Shown here piece after piece: positions 30,162-41,300 of a DNA stretch of 64,000 nt. The stretch spans positions 26,202,894-26,266,893 of the forward strand of contig CM020618.1 of the NCBI GenBank assembly GCA_009829735.1, read 5' to 3'. The stretch comes from Pyropia yezoensis. Taxonomy: Eukaryota; Rhodophyta; Bangiophyceae; Bangiales; Bangiaceae. Position 1 is the first letter of the stretch. Each line of letters opens with the position of its first letter. The position numbers and the translations under genes are program-made. The notes beneath the pieces were generated by a model that worked only from the letters and a program-made list of their open reading frames with translations, did not search any database and had not been told where the DNA came from.

Positions 30162-31490
30162 GCTGACGAAGAAAGGCAGCCAGCAGCCTCCCTCGGTCAC
30201 CCGAGCTCCTTTGCCGCTGCATGGCAAGGCGCCCTGCGCGCGCTAAGGCGGTAGGTGATCCGGCAGAAGAAAAGGCGGGCAATGAAACGGTAAGGGATCA
30301 CACAAGTAGCCCCCTCGAAGTGGCCCCCGTTCGCTCTTTGACTCATGAAGTTCATTTCGCAACGCACGATTCTGCGCTCGACCCGTGAGGACTTCCGCCT
30401 ACGTGTGCTATGAACGCTTCTTCTGCGCTTCTCGTGATCTGAGCGTGCCCGCGACGGCCTGGACGGCCCCCCGCACCTCTTCGTACACGAACTGAGTCGG
30501 TGCCGCTTCCGAAGGGTCAATACTCACCTCGCCAGAGCGCTCTGAGTACAGCAATAAGTGAAAAATTAAGGCTGGCAACTCATTGTTGGCACCTCGATGT
30601 ACGGTCTCGGCATCGTGGAGCCGAGTGGAGTGGCTCAAAAGAAAGCCAGTGAGGAGCTCCATCGTATGGACTGAGAATAGCGTTCAGCTGTTTTGTCTTG
30701 ACGAACTCATGCAGCGACAAAGTTGCCCGGTGGCCAGGGGCCTAGCAATATGGAATCCACTTTAGCTAGAAGACTGGGAGAGGCGTCTGTTCACGACGCG
30801 CTGGATGATGCTGTGGCTGCCTAGCGAGCGGAACTGCCACGGGGCCTGCGTCAATAAATACCGGTTTGCGTTTCGTGCAGCGATGTGTTTCGCAGATTTT
30901 GCGGCCTGTTCTGGCTACTCACCCTGCCGCCCAAGCCAATGCTGTCTCCTCCCCGACCACTCACACGCACCCCCCCTCCCGATCCTTCAGTCGGCACGTG
31001 CCCGCCCGTCTAGAATCTCGACCTTTGTTCGCGGACACGGTACTGTACTGTACTGTACATCAATCAAAGTTTGTCGATCGTGGTCCGGCCAAAGCAGAAG
31101 TTTTGGCACCTGGCCTGTGCTGGATGGATCCCGGCAACGAGAACCCGCCGGCTCGACAGCCAATGGCGGGGATGGAAGTCGGCTGTGCCGACGAGGCCCA
31201 GCTCCCACGCCCTGCTCCCTCTCGCTCCCGCTCCGGAGCGCCCATGACACTGGCGGGACGCTGGTGCGGCGCGTTGGTTGTCGCCAAGGCCGAGACCGAG
31301 GGTGGGCGTCACCCTTCCCCGCTTGCGACGGTGGTGGGCACCACCAGTCGGGTCATCCCCCGCTGCCCTCCCCCCGACCGTTGTGCAGACCACTGGCGCT
31401 GCTCGCAGCCCCCCCGCCCGCTCCGTACCCCCTCCTGAGCCGTCCTACCGTCCTCCGTCTCCTCTTACCACACCCCGACCCGCCGGTGCC
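30162..31490. other. Spacer upstream of the CLT gene
   Basis: No gene recognised. It includes a GTACT tandem (GTACTGTACTGTACTGTACA at 31041-31060) and a pyrimidine-rich leader directly before the CLT start. The proximal part may be transposon end sequence. Confidence 0.45.
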
Positions 31491-33023
31491 ATGGCGGGCC
31501 GCGTCCCCACGTTTGTGCCGCCTGTCGGGCGGTGGGGGACAACCGCTCCAGCAGCATCACCGCAATGGGCAGCTACCGCTGTCGCGTGCGGCAGCAGCGG
31601 CGGCGGCGGCAGCGGCGGAGGCTGCCGCGTCCGCCCACAAGCAGCGACCGCGCCCTCGTTGCGGCGGCGCCCGCGGTGTCTGACCGCGGGGTCGGCCGGC
31701 TGGGCGGTCGGCACCGCCCGGCCGGCGGGGAGGAGGGGGGGGGCTCCACTCGTCGGCGGCGGCGCGCCCCTGTTGTGGCAGGTGGCCCGGCGCCCGTTGG
31801 GCGGCGCGGCCGCCCGCCGCGGCGTTGTGTTCGCGTCGGGGGGCCCACCAGCGGCGGCGGCGGCGGCGGCGGGGTCGGCGCCCCCCCCCGACCCGGCCGC
31901 CGCGGCGGCGCTCGCCGCGGACGCGGATGACAGTGGCTGGGCTTCTGCCACCGACGGGGGCGCTGGCTCCTCCCCTGGTACTCTTACCCGCCGCACCGCC
32001 GCGCTGGCGGCCGCGACGGTCTTTGCGTCGGCGGTCAACCGCATCGTCTATCGGCTGCAGCTGGTGCCGATGCGCGGCTACACCTTTTTTGTTGCCCAAT
32101 CGTGCGCCGCGGCGTACGTGGCCGTCTACTTTTCCGTGCTGGCGGTTCGGCGGCGGCGGGGGATGGTGGCGGCGGACGCGCCCGCGGCGGCGCGGCGCAC
32201 CCATGGCCGCACGTTTGCAGTCATTGGCGCCCTCGAGGCGACCGCGTTTGCGATACAGTTGTACGCGGCGGGGCGGCTGCCGGGCTCCCTGATTAGTGTG
32301 CTGAACCAGGCGGTGCTGCCATTTAGCATGACCGCCTCGGCAGTGCTCCTCGGTCGCCGCTACAACGCTGCCCAGGTGGGGGGGGCCGCCATTGTCATTG
32401 CGGGGGTGCTGCTATGTATCGCCCCGTCCGCGGTCGGCCTGGGCGCCGTCGCGTCATCCAAGGCGGCAGCGGCTGCCGCGGCCGCGGCGGGGGTCGGCAG
32501 CGCCGGCGGTGGTGCCGGCGGGGCGGCCGTGGCCATCCACGCCGCCCTCTTTGCGTCAACAATGGCGCTCATTGGGGTGGTGGTGGTGCTCAAGGAGCGG
32601 TTGCTTAAGGTGGGCGGCCTCGACGTCTTTATCGTCAACTCGTACGGCAGCTTGGCGCAGTGCGTTGCCACCGCCGCGCTTTTGCCTCTGTCCGTGCGCC
32701 TCGCTGCGGGTGGCACACCCGTCGGCGCTTATGTGCGCGCGGGTATTGCCGCCCTGACCGGCGCCACCAGCCCCTACATGCCGTGGCTGACTCTTGCTTA
32801 TATCTGTGCCAACCTGACGTTTAACATTGCGGCGCTCAACCTGGTCCGCTGCTCGTCGGCGGTTGTCGCGCTGCTGGCGAGCCTCTTCACCGTGCCCCTC
32901 ACCAGCCTCGTATTTTGCCTGCCCTTGCCGCTCCTTGTCGCCACCCCCTTTTCTTGGTGGTTTGTGGGCGGTCTCGCCGTCATCTCGTCGGGGGTGCTGT
33001 TGTACAATAAGGGTGGGAAGTGA
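31491..33023 (+). CDS. CLT1-like: CRT-like (CLT) transporter, probably plastidial
   Basis: Member of the chloroquine-resistance-transporter-like branch of the drug/metabolite transporter superfamily; plant CLT proteins move glutathione precursors across the plastid envelope (known). The single-exon product is 510 residues from the ATG at 31491 (GCCATGG). Residues 1-165 are low in acidic residues and rich in Ala, Gly and Arg, consistent with a plastid transit peptide plus spacer. The membrane domain starts near residue 180 with NRIVYRLQLVPMRGYTFFVA, then LEATAFAIQLYAAGRLPGSL, ISVLNQAVLPFSMTASAVLL, VVVLKERLLKVGGLDVFIVN (a hallmark CLT stretch), LTFNIAALNLVRCSSAVVAL and VPLTSLVFCLPLPLL. About ten helices are expected. 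An Ala-rich loop near residues 325-345 is an extra. It converges with the cytidine deaminase gene. Confidence 0.9.
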   Translation: MAGRVPTFVPPVGRWGTTAPAASPQWAATAVACGSSGGGGSGGGCRVRPQAATAPSLRRRPRCLTAGSAGWAVGTARPAGRRGGAPLVGGGAPLLWQVARRPLGGAAARRGVVFASGGPPAAAAAAAGSAPPPDPAAAAALAADADDSGWASATDGGAGSSPGTLTRRTAALAAATVFASAVNRIVYRLQLVPMRGYTFFVAQSCAAAYVAVYFSVLAVRRRRGMVAADAPAAARRTHGRTFAVIGALEATAFAIQLYAAGRLPGSLISVLNQAVLPFSMTASAVLLGRRYNAAQVGGAAIVIAGVLLCIAPSAVGLGAVASSKAAAAAAAAAGVGSAGGGAGGAAVAIHAALFASTMALIGVVVVLKERLLKVGGLDVFIVNSYGSLAQCVATAALLPLSVRLAAGGTPVGAYVRAGIAALTGATSPYMPWLTLAYICANLTFNIAALNLVRCSSAVVALLASLFTVPLTSLVFCLPLPLLVATPFSWWFVGGLAVISSGVLLYNKGGK

Positions 33024-33759
33024 GGCACAACTGTCGCGCCTTCGGAGTTCGGAATATGATTGCTTGGGCTTTCGTTACGCGGCCGGTAGGCCATGGCCAG
33101 AAGAAGAGCATCTCGCGTGCAGTGCAGGCAGAAAGGCCAGCCTCGAGGCAGAAGGGGGGGGAGGGAGTGCAGGGTACATGAACGGCTACAGTGCAGCGAC
33201 GGAGGTCGGCGGCACCGGCCGTGTCCACCGTACCCGCCTTTCTGTAGCCGCGGCGCGCGAACGGGTGGGAGAGCCGGCCGAGGCAGGGAGCCTTGATGCC
33301 AACGGAGTGTCGTTAGCAAAAGCGGCCAGACACTACGGAGAGCTCCAACTTGTCCCGCCCGGCAGGCCGCACCATGGCGCCGGTGCGGAGCACCGCGGCG
33401 ACGCTCAGGGCTCACTTGTGTACGTGCGGTGAGGTAGCGGCGGGGGCGCCTTTACGCCGGCGCGCAAAGGCGCTCGTCGTCCATTCATGCTATTCCTCGA
33501 GCGTACGGGCAATGGCCTGAGAGTACTCGGCAGAGCGCCGGACCGAAACTCCCTCCACAGCCACGGATGACAATAGAGGTGGGGAGTGCAGGCTGGTCAC
33601 CACCGACGTCCACGGGGCAACGTCCATGCAGGGGGGACAGCATGGCTGCCAACGCGAAATGGTGACTGCTTTGCCTCCTCACGGAGGCGGCTTGGCGGAG
33701 TCTCCCGTAACTCTCCCCCACACCATCTCCCTTGGCCACCCCCCATAGAAACAGGGACG
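33024..33759. other. Convergent spacer, 736 bases
   Basis: Between the CLT and cytidine deaminase stops. No domain-bearing frame, RNA gene or repeat recognised. Confidence 0.45.
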
Positions 33760-34758
33760 CTAAGGCGTTGCGCTGCGTTCCAAGGCCACCTTGTCGAGCT
33801 CCGCCTTGGAAAAGGCTTGCGGTAGCAACTGGCTGAGGCGCGACCGGGCCACCTTGCCGTCGGGGGACACGCAGTACACGTCCATGTCCCCGAATTCGGA
33901 GAGTACCTGCCGGCACGCACCTGTGGGGGGTGCACAAAAATGTCAACAGCACAACGAGGGAGAGGAGGGTCAGGTCGCGGGTCAGACCACGAGGAGCTCG
34001 CGTCAGGAGCGTGTTCAACGGCTACATGAGAGGGTGCCAGGGATGCTTCAGAATAGGATAAGGCAGCGCACGATAGTGACACGCAGCAAATGGCAAACAA
34101 AGCCGAAAAAATCACCGCGGGATACCAGAGCATGCATACCACAGGGATACACGTAGGTGCCCTTGGCATCGTGCGTTCTATAATGCAAAACGGTACACCA
34201 CAGAAGCCATTGACGGGCAACCCAACCAAACGGCCAGCACGCGAGTTAGTAAACGCCAAAGGGACACGGACCCACGCGCGTCTGTCACGCGACAGGTCGC
34301 ACCCCTCCACAGCTCACACACATGAGACCCCCCCTTCTCGATGTGTAACAGCACCCTCACCAATTGTCCTGTACACACCAACTATTGCCTGTCCCCGCCA
34401 TCCCTTTCCACTCGCCCAAGAGCTGCCCCGCCGCTCTGATGGCCCATCACAGTCGCAACACGTACACCACCACCGCCCGGAAGGAAGTCACCCCCGCCGC
34501 CACGGCGGTGAAGACCGCGACCCGCTCCGCACACATCGTGAGCCCGTACGAAGAGTTCTCCACGTTGCACCCAGAAAAAATGGAGCCGTCGGCCGCGAGG
34601 AGCGCCGCGCCGACACGAAACTTTGAGTAGTCGGCATAAGCGCGGAGCTTGGTCCGGTCGGCAGCTTCAATCAGCTTGTCTAGCTGCGCAGAGGAGCACG
34701 ACGGCGCCGTGGCCGGTGGCGGCGGCGGGTCCCACGCCGCGCCAGGCAAAGACGACAT
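33760..34758 (-). CDS. CDA: Cytidine deaminase, 3 exons
   Basis: Zinc-dependent hydrolytic deamination of cytidine/deoxycytidine to uridine in pyrimidine salvage, normally a homotetramer. Exons deduced: 34466-34758, 34140-34177 (only 38 bases) and 33760-33920, giving 163 residues. Introns start GTACGT and GTATGC and end TTATAG and CCACAG, with phases 2 and 1. Exon 1 encodes [40 protein letters not shown] with the CAE zinc/catalytic motif; exon 2 encodes [13 protein letters not shown]; exon 3 continues [19 protein letters not shown] and the C-terminal LLPQAFSK. The second and third zinc cysteines (PCGAC) therefore sit on different exons. Start chosen at the ATG giving [10 protein letters not shown]; a longer frame upstream uses non-ATG codons. 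All active-site motifs are intact. Confidence 0.95.
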
Positions 34759-35235
34759 GGTGTGGTGTGGCGGCGACGGGGATGCGAGGCAGCCGGAGCA
34801 GAAGAGAGGACCCGTTGAACGGGAGAGTATCAGTCGCCCGGGAGGGGGTGGAGAGCGGAACGAGCGACTGGGGAAGAGAGCGGAGCTGGTAAAGGGTGAA
34901 ATAGTTGTATGCCGAAGAGGGGAGGGGCAGACTACAATAAGTGTACGTCGATGAGGGGAGGGGCAGACCACTACATGTAAAGCACAAGGTGTGGGTCAGC
35001 AAGGATGCAATAGCACGCCAATGACCAGGCGAAACGTCGGACACAGCGTACTGTACACTTGATGATTAAACTACAGATTGCTATGGTGCGTTGCACAAAA
35101 AAGATACATGGAGGTTCTTCTCGGCTCGGGCCCGGGCAGGAGACCGGCCATGACGGGGTCCGCGGCCGCCATGCTGACAGAAGGATCACAGAGCCCCACG
35201 AGAACTCATGACGTCCGTGTGTCTCCCGGCCGGTG

Positions 35236-35691
35236 TATTGCAGTTCTCCCAATTTTGTCCCATGTGGACAAGAGCAAGAGCAAACTGTGTTTGACCAATG
35301 ATATGACTCAGATACTGCCTCTCTGGCCAATGACTGCTCTGCATGAGGGTCCGTTGTTGTACGAACAGTGTGATCGGGGGTTCTCTCGGGATTTCTGACC
35401 ACTTCGAGGGCAGAACAAGCACCGGCTGAGCGCTTCGGACTGTTCTTGACAGAGATGACCTGAGATAAAGGGCCAACCGTCGAGATCCGATGAAGAAACA
35501 AGAGTATTTTGACCAACCAGCGTTCGTTGCGAGAGCAGTTGTAGCCATAGCCAATCATCAGGTTCTTCCGACAGACGTGTTGCAGCACGCCATTGGACAG
35601 CCCTCTGCTGCGAGCATGCGATTGGCCCTTGCTCTTGTACACTTGCTCTTGCTCTTGTCCACATGGGACAAAATTCGGATAACTGCAATAC
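35236..35691. mobile_element. Fold-back/MITE-like element with long inverted arms
   Basis: Left arm GTATTGCAG..CCAATTTTGTCCCATGTGG..AAGAGCAAGAGCAA (35236-35284) is repeated inverted at 35643-35691. Weaker similarity continues inward on both sides (paired CCAATG motifs) for about 110 bases per arm. The centre has no coding capacity. A related single arm lies near 43911-43960. Target-site duplication not resolved. Confidence 0.7.
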
Positions 35692-36869
35692 TTCTCTCAG
35701 GGGCACCCTCGGTGGACCGGCGGCTGTCGACCCAAAAATGGGGCCATCCTTTTCGCACTTTTTTGCCCGTTTCGGGGGTCGGTCCGGGCCCATGTGCTAA
35801 CTGGGGCTTGGAAGAGGGGTGCTCGATCTTGGGGAGGAGCCCGGGGAAGGCTGGAGGCCATCGTTTCTGGGACCTTTTTCCGTGTGCGGGTCTCTGTTTT
35901 TGAGAACGCTGTTCTTGGGGGAAATGTTCCAAGTCATGGGCTCGTTTGATTGGTCCATGAATAAGCCTGGTCTTCATGTGCCCCTTGCCTGTTCGGGCAT
36001 CTCTGGCAGGCCCCCCCCCGCCTCTTGATGAAGGAGCTTCTCCCCCCCCTTCCCCTCCTGGACCCCTCTCCTGGACTGGAGGCCTTCGGGAGACAGAAAT
36101 CCACCCGCCCCACGCCCGCCGCGACGGTCCCCGATGCCGGGACTTCGGCAAGGCACCTTCCGTGCACAGAGGACGGCCGAGCGGGGAGCAGGGCCCAGAG
36201 GGATATTTGTCCGCACGCGCCAACGTGCGCGACCAGTTGGGGCGATGGGGACCGCGCCCCGCGCATCTGTGGCATGGGGGTGATGATGCCTCGTCTCGGA
36301 GGAGAGGCCGCCAGCACGAAGGCCCTTGCTACTTTTTCGTCCGTAATGCAGACTGTGTCTCTCCGAAGACCTTCCAAAAACAGCTCCAGCAACGCCCTGC
36401 TCCCGCGTTACCTCACATCCCCTCTTCCCACTCGCACCAAGCCAAGTGCTCAGCCAAGCCAAACAGCTCCCGCTTGCCCGGGAGAGCCTCCGCGTCCGCC
36501 TCGCAGCCACCCTAAGCTCGACCGGGGCTGGCCTGCCTTCCCTACAGCAACAAAACCATGGCCGGCGGCGCAGGTACCACCGCCACGATCTACGCCGTCG
36601 CCCACCCCGTTTCATGTTCAACAGTTACTTGTCCCCAGCTGCCGTGCCCCCAGGCAGCCTAGAGCTCTCCCTATACCCCCGCTCCCTCTCTCCCACTATC
36701 AGTTCAACCGCCATTGAACAGCGCGTGTCGCTATTACGGGCATCCTCCCTCGATCAGAAACCATTCCCGCCGACGTAACCAGGCGCCCCCCCCGACCCCC
36801 CAACGAAAAAGGTCGTCAACCTCTGCCCCTCTCTCCCCCTGAAATTCGTAGCCATCACCGCCGCTGCAG

Positions 36870-37445
36870 CCGCGGTCACCATGGCCGCCTCGTCAGGCAC
36901 GGCGGCCGCCACCATAGGCACCGGGGCGCGCAGGGTCGCCGCAACCACGGGCACGGGCACAGGCAGGGTGGCCACAACCTCGGCCATGGCCGCCGGGCCT
37001 GCCGCCACAGCAGCCGACACCACCATCGTCGTCGCCGCCCCCGCCGCCGCCGTCATCGCCGCCGCCGCCCCCCCCCCCCCCCCCCCCCCCCCCCACGCCG
37101 TCGTCGCCGCTGCCGTCCATTCCGCCGCCACCGCTGACGTCGCCGCCGAAATCCCTCCCCTCCCCCGCCCAAAACTCATTCTCGCTGCCGCCACCGCCGC
37201 CGCCGCCATCGCCGTCGCCGCCACCACCACAGACGTCCCCCACGTCCCCCCCCAAGCTCGCCATCGTCGCCGCTGCCGCCGACGTGGCCACCGCCGCCGA
37301 CGTCGGCGCCGCCGCCGACCTCGCCGCCCCCGCAGCCGCCGCCGCCGCCACCGATGCAACCGCCGCCGCCGCCGCCGCCACCGCCACCGCTACCGCCGCC
37401 GCCGCAGTCGCCGCCGTCTCTGCTGCTGCTGCCGCCGTCGTCGCC
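36870..37445. repeat. GCC/CCG trinucleotide-rich low-complexity block
   Basis: About 575 bases dominated by GCC, CCG and CGC triplets with a long C run at 37071-37094. It gives Ala-, Arg- or Pro-rich frames depending on phase and Gly-rich frames on the minus strand; none has a domain. Confidence 0.7.
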
Positions 37446-37963
37446 TTCATCATCGTGCTGTGCCCGCCATCGTCGACGCTGTCCACGGCATCGGCCCATC
37501 TCGTGGCCTACCACACCTCGTGTACACTCCTCCCGCTGTCCCACTTGATGAGCACGCAGGCAGGGTTTCCCGAAAGGGACCCACCACCGCTCTTGTGAGG
37601 CCCTTTACACCGGGGCATACCGTCATGGCACCTGGTCGGCTCAGGCCAGTGGCCCGAAGGTTCTCGGAAGAATGAGAAAAGAAAGCTCCGTGTATCTTTC
37701 TCTGCAACGTACCTTATGTACGTAGGTCCAAAAACTGAGTCTAGCAGAAGCTATGATGTTACTTTACGTTTACTTATCCATATCGTGCTTTTCCGAAAAA
37801 TGGCGGGTCGGGCGGGACAGGGCGAACCGGACAGCCGACGCGCGACCCGCCCAGAGCCGTCCTTGGCGCAGATTTCGCATTCGGCATGGCGAACGTGCAT
37901 TCTGATCTGAGATATTTGGCACCAAGAGAGCGCGCATCCGCCACGCCTAGTTCAAATTTGCAG

Positions 37964-38390
37964 CTAGTGTCTAGTCTACTGACCGGCTCATTTGAGCCGA
38001 TTCGGCTCATGTGAGCCACTTTTTCGGGTCATTTTTTCCCGCACTTCCCGTGGTCTCCTGCTCAATTTTACCACAGAAACGGACTCAGCGCAGGCTGTTT
38101 ACTCTTGGAACATCTCGGGAGCGTCCCAGCTAAGGGAAGTGCGCGTATAGAACGGGAGAGGTGCAGTATGGGGTGGGGTGGGGTGGGCAGGCTCCGAGGG
38201 AGACGATGATATGCGACAACGGATGAAGGTGACAGGTGGCTCACCGGCGCAGCTGAAGTGTGCCGGCGGCGACGCCAAGGCATGGGGTCGAACAGTGCCT
38301 CCAAGGGTCAGAATCGACGATTTTCGTGAGGCTCATTCGAGCCTCAGGACCGGCTCATTTGAGCCTTTTTTCCGGTAGACTAGACACTAG
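37964..38390. mobile_element. 427-bp TIR element with palindromic subterminal repeats
   Basis: Begins CTAGTGTCTAGTCTAC and ends with its exact reverse complement GTAGACTAGACACTAG. Just inside both ends are copies of the palindrome GGCTCATTTGAGCC and variants (GGCTCATGTGAGCC). No coding capacity, so a non-autonomous element. Target-site duplication unclear. Confidence 0.8.
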
Positions 38391-41300
38391 GTTTCTTTAC
38401 ACCAGCCTCTTCAAAGAAGCGTGCCGCCCTGTTAGTGGCTGAGAATAAAGTTGGGGGTTTTTCATGACCCCAATTTTCACTTCACGTCACGGAGGCCGTG
38501 ACGGTCACGCAGGCCCGGTGACGCGGCCACCCGGATATCGCGCATGAGTGTATCCCCGCGATTGAATCTAACCCACCCCTTGCACAACATTTCCACCCCT
38601 GCCCCCCCTCCTCCTGTCGCCTTGACGCCTCCCCCTTCAACCCCCGCCCCGCCGGGGTCTGAAGGTGACAGCCCATCCCCCATCAAGAACTCCATTCCTG
38701 TCGCTGATACCCCGGGCATTCTCAGGCGTCTCTGAGATGCCCCAGGGAAGCGTCTGCAGGTGTATTCTGAGGGTCGAAAAGCCTCCGAGATGCAGAGGAC
38801 CGTACATCCGCCACAGGTGGTATAGTCGCAGTCATGGGGCGACGGCACCTCCCCCGAGACGTCAAAAGACGCCCCCTGCGCCGGGCGCACCCCTGTTTGA
38901 CCTCGCCAACTCCAGGTGTGACGGGTAGTGAGCCTTTGGGGGGTGCGCCAAGCGATAGTGGGGGCCTTTGGGCGCCGTGTGAGGGGACGAGGTGGGGTCT
39001 GTGGCACTTCACCAAGGTGTGGTGTTTCGTTCCGGCAGCCGTTCTTTAAAGAGCGGTTGAATCGCCAATATGCATTCTTCTCCATTCTCTACTATTCTCA
39101 CTTGCCCCAGATGGCCGCAACAACGGGTTCAGGTGAACATGTGCACGTTCTTTAAATTCCTGTGGCCGAAAGGAAGAAGCAGACCTGACACCTCGTTCTT
39201 GAGCCAATGCGGGGACAGAACTGCCTCTCAGAGCGATCAAACTGATCTGTGTCGGCCAATGAGGAGACAGGAGAGCCCATGAAACCCAGGCTGCACAAGA
39301 AACGCCCTCTGAACTAGGCGTGCCCCTTGCCCCGGTTCAGTGTCGACGATTTCGTGGGCAAATTTGCACTCTCTGGAGCCCCTGCACGCCCTGTTCGTTT
39401 CAGGACTGGCGCGTATCCAGAAAATATTCGCGAGCGCCACACGGGGATCTTCACTGGAATCGTCCGTTCCCAGTCATGGCATATTCAGAGCTTTTAAGGG
39501 GGACGCGTATGATCCGGGCTTTTCGCGTCCGGCCCACTGCTGAATTCGCGAGAGCAAAACGGCACGAGCCGATTGTGGGTTCGAAGGATCCCATCTGTGC
39601 TGCTTCATCAACCTGACTGTCATTGGCTGTTCGCCGAATCGTTGGCCCGGCGAAGAACTCGGAGCCGAGAAGGGGTCCGGCCTCAAAGCATGCAGCCGTG
39701 TGACTTTCTACCGAGACTGGCACTGGGTCATTCAGGGACTTGGTCGGAGAACGTGCTCGCAGGGCGTATTCGAAAATGTCAAAAGAATCCATCGTACCAA
39801 TAGACGGCGGACGGCGACGCCCGCGGCGGCGACGCCTACGGCGTCGCGGCCGCGCATCATCAGCCACAAAAGACGCTGCAGAGAGGGCGCCCTCACGTCT
39901 CTGTCAATGTCTCTCCCTCTTGGCCCCAACCAAGCCCAAACAGTGTCTGGCTCGCAACGTGTGTGCCCGTGGTTTTTTTGCAACGGTGATGCGCTCCATC
40001 CGGAACACGCTCTTGACATGGTCATGACCAACCCGTCCTCATGCAGTGCAGTGGCGCTGCTTCGTGACGTCAAGAGCTGTTCGGGCATCGACACCTGGCG
40101 CCCTTATCAACTCTGAAGCGAGGCAAGCCGGTACGGCCCCGACCGCTCCACATACAAAGTATGGGTTGTCTATCTTCGCACATGCTCGCTCTCCCATGCA
40201 GCTCCGACTTCACTGGCCACCGCTCTCGGGCCGTCTTTCTCCCCGGAACCTTCACCTCTTCCACCCGCATTCTCAATTTTAGTCCACACACCGTCCTCTC
40301 CCGCCGTTTTTTCTCGACCTTTACCTACTCAGCCATGAGCTGGGACCCCTCCCCGGGATGCCCGTCTACTCGCGTGCTTCTCCCTCTGTGGCTGAGGCCC
40401 TTTCTACCGTACCGGAGATGATGCTGGCGCCCTTACTTTGCGACCTGGCCCGCACCCCCGTGGACCTCTGGCCCCGCCCGGCTGCCAACTTCGTGAGCGC
40501 GCGCGTCGTCCACGGCGCGCTCGCCGCACCGGATGCCGCATCGAGTGCTACTCATGTGCAGTGGTCCTCGATTCCTGGGGGGCTGGTCGTGGTCTTCTTG
40601 CTGCGCGGTAGTTTGCATTTGGCGAGGTCATCCTGCCGTACTTTGGGCAGGTTGTTTACCACGACATGGACGACAGCTTCTACACCAAAGACTCCTCTGC
40701 CGTGGGGCGCAGGTACGGGGACAAAGTGCTTCCTGGCGGACTATGCAGCACGAAACGGTACTGGGGAGAGCGCTCGCTTCAGGTGGGGACCAGTACCGGC
40801 TTTTGGAGATCCCCTGTTGGTGGTCTCGGCGAGAGTGACTGGCTTTTGTCGGTCGTCCCTCCTCGCTATTGCGCAGCCAGCTGGGCAAATGCCCTGCACA
40901 TGGCACCGCTCACAATGCTGTGTTCAACCAGCAATTTGACCTCGTGAAAACTCATGAGCAGCTCATGCAGCACAAATGTATTTACATTAGGGTGACACGC
41001 TCTATTCGGGTCGAAGAGGAAGTGGAGGCTTGTTATGAGGAGAAGTACGACCACTGGGAGACGTAGCGTTGGGCTTTATTGTGTCAATCAAATGTGCTGC
41101 TCGGCCCTCGACAATGTTTCCCTGTCAGTGCAGGAGTCTTTGAGCCTCAGGAGAGCTGTCGACACGCGACTGCATCCGCCTTCGGTGACAGGGACACCAG
41201 CAATAGTAACAGTGACGCAGGAATGTCATCCAGTGGCCAGTCATTGCGCTTACTCGTGCAGTCGCCGGCAGCGCCAATTTCGATCAGCCAGGCAGCAACC

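Larger units (their letters stand above)
34759..37963. other. Gene-poor stretch, left part
   Basis: Start of a lower-GC, repeat-bearing region. It contains the fold-back element at 35236-35691 and the (GCC)n-rich block at 36870-37445. Frames near 36446-36778 and 36881 begin in strong start contexts but encode only low-complexity or Arg-rich sequence, so I do not call them genes. Confidence 0.45.

Noticed and set aside
36881..37675. 264-codon frame with an ideal start context (CACCATGG)
   Set aside because: Encodes Ala/Thr then Arg-rich low complexity through a GCC repeat, with no domain or conserved motif.
40358..40939. Two overlapping coding-like frames (one with VILPYFGQVVYHDMDDSFY)
   Set aside because: No single frame spans them, no domain was recognised and no phase-matched splice sites were found; left as possible transposon debris.
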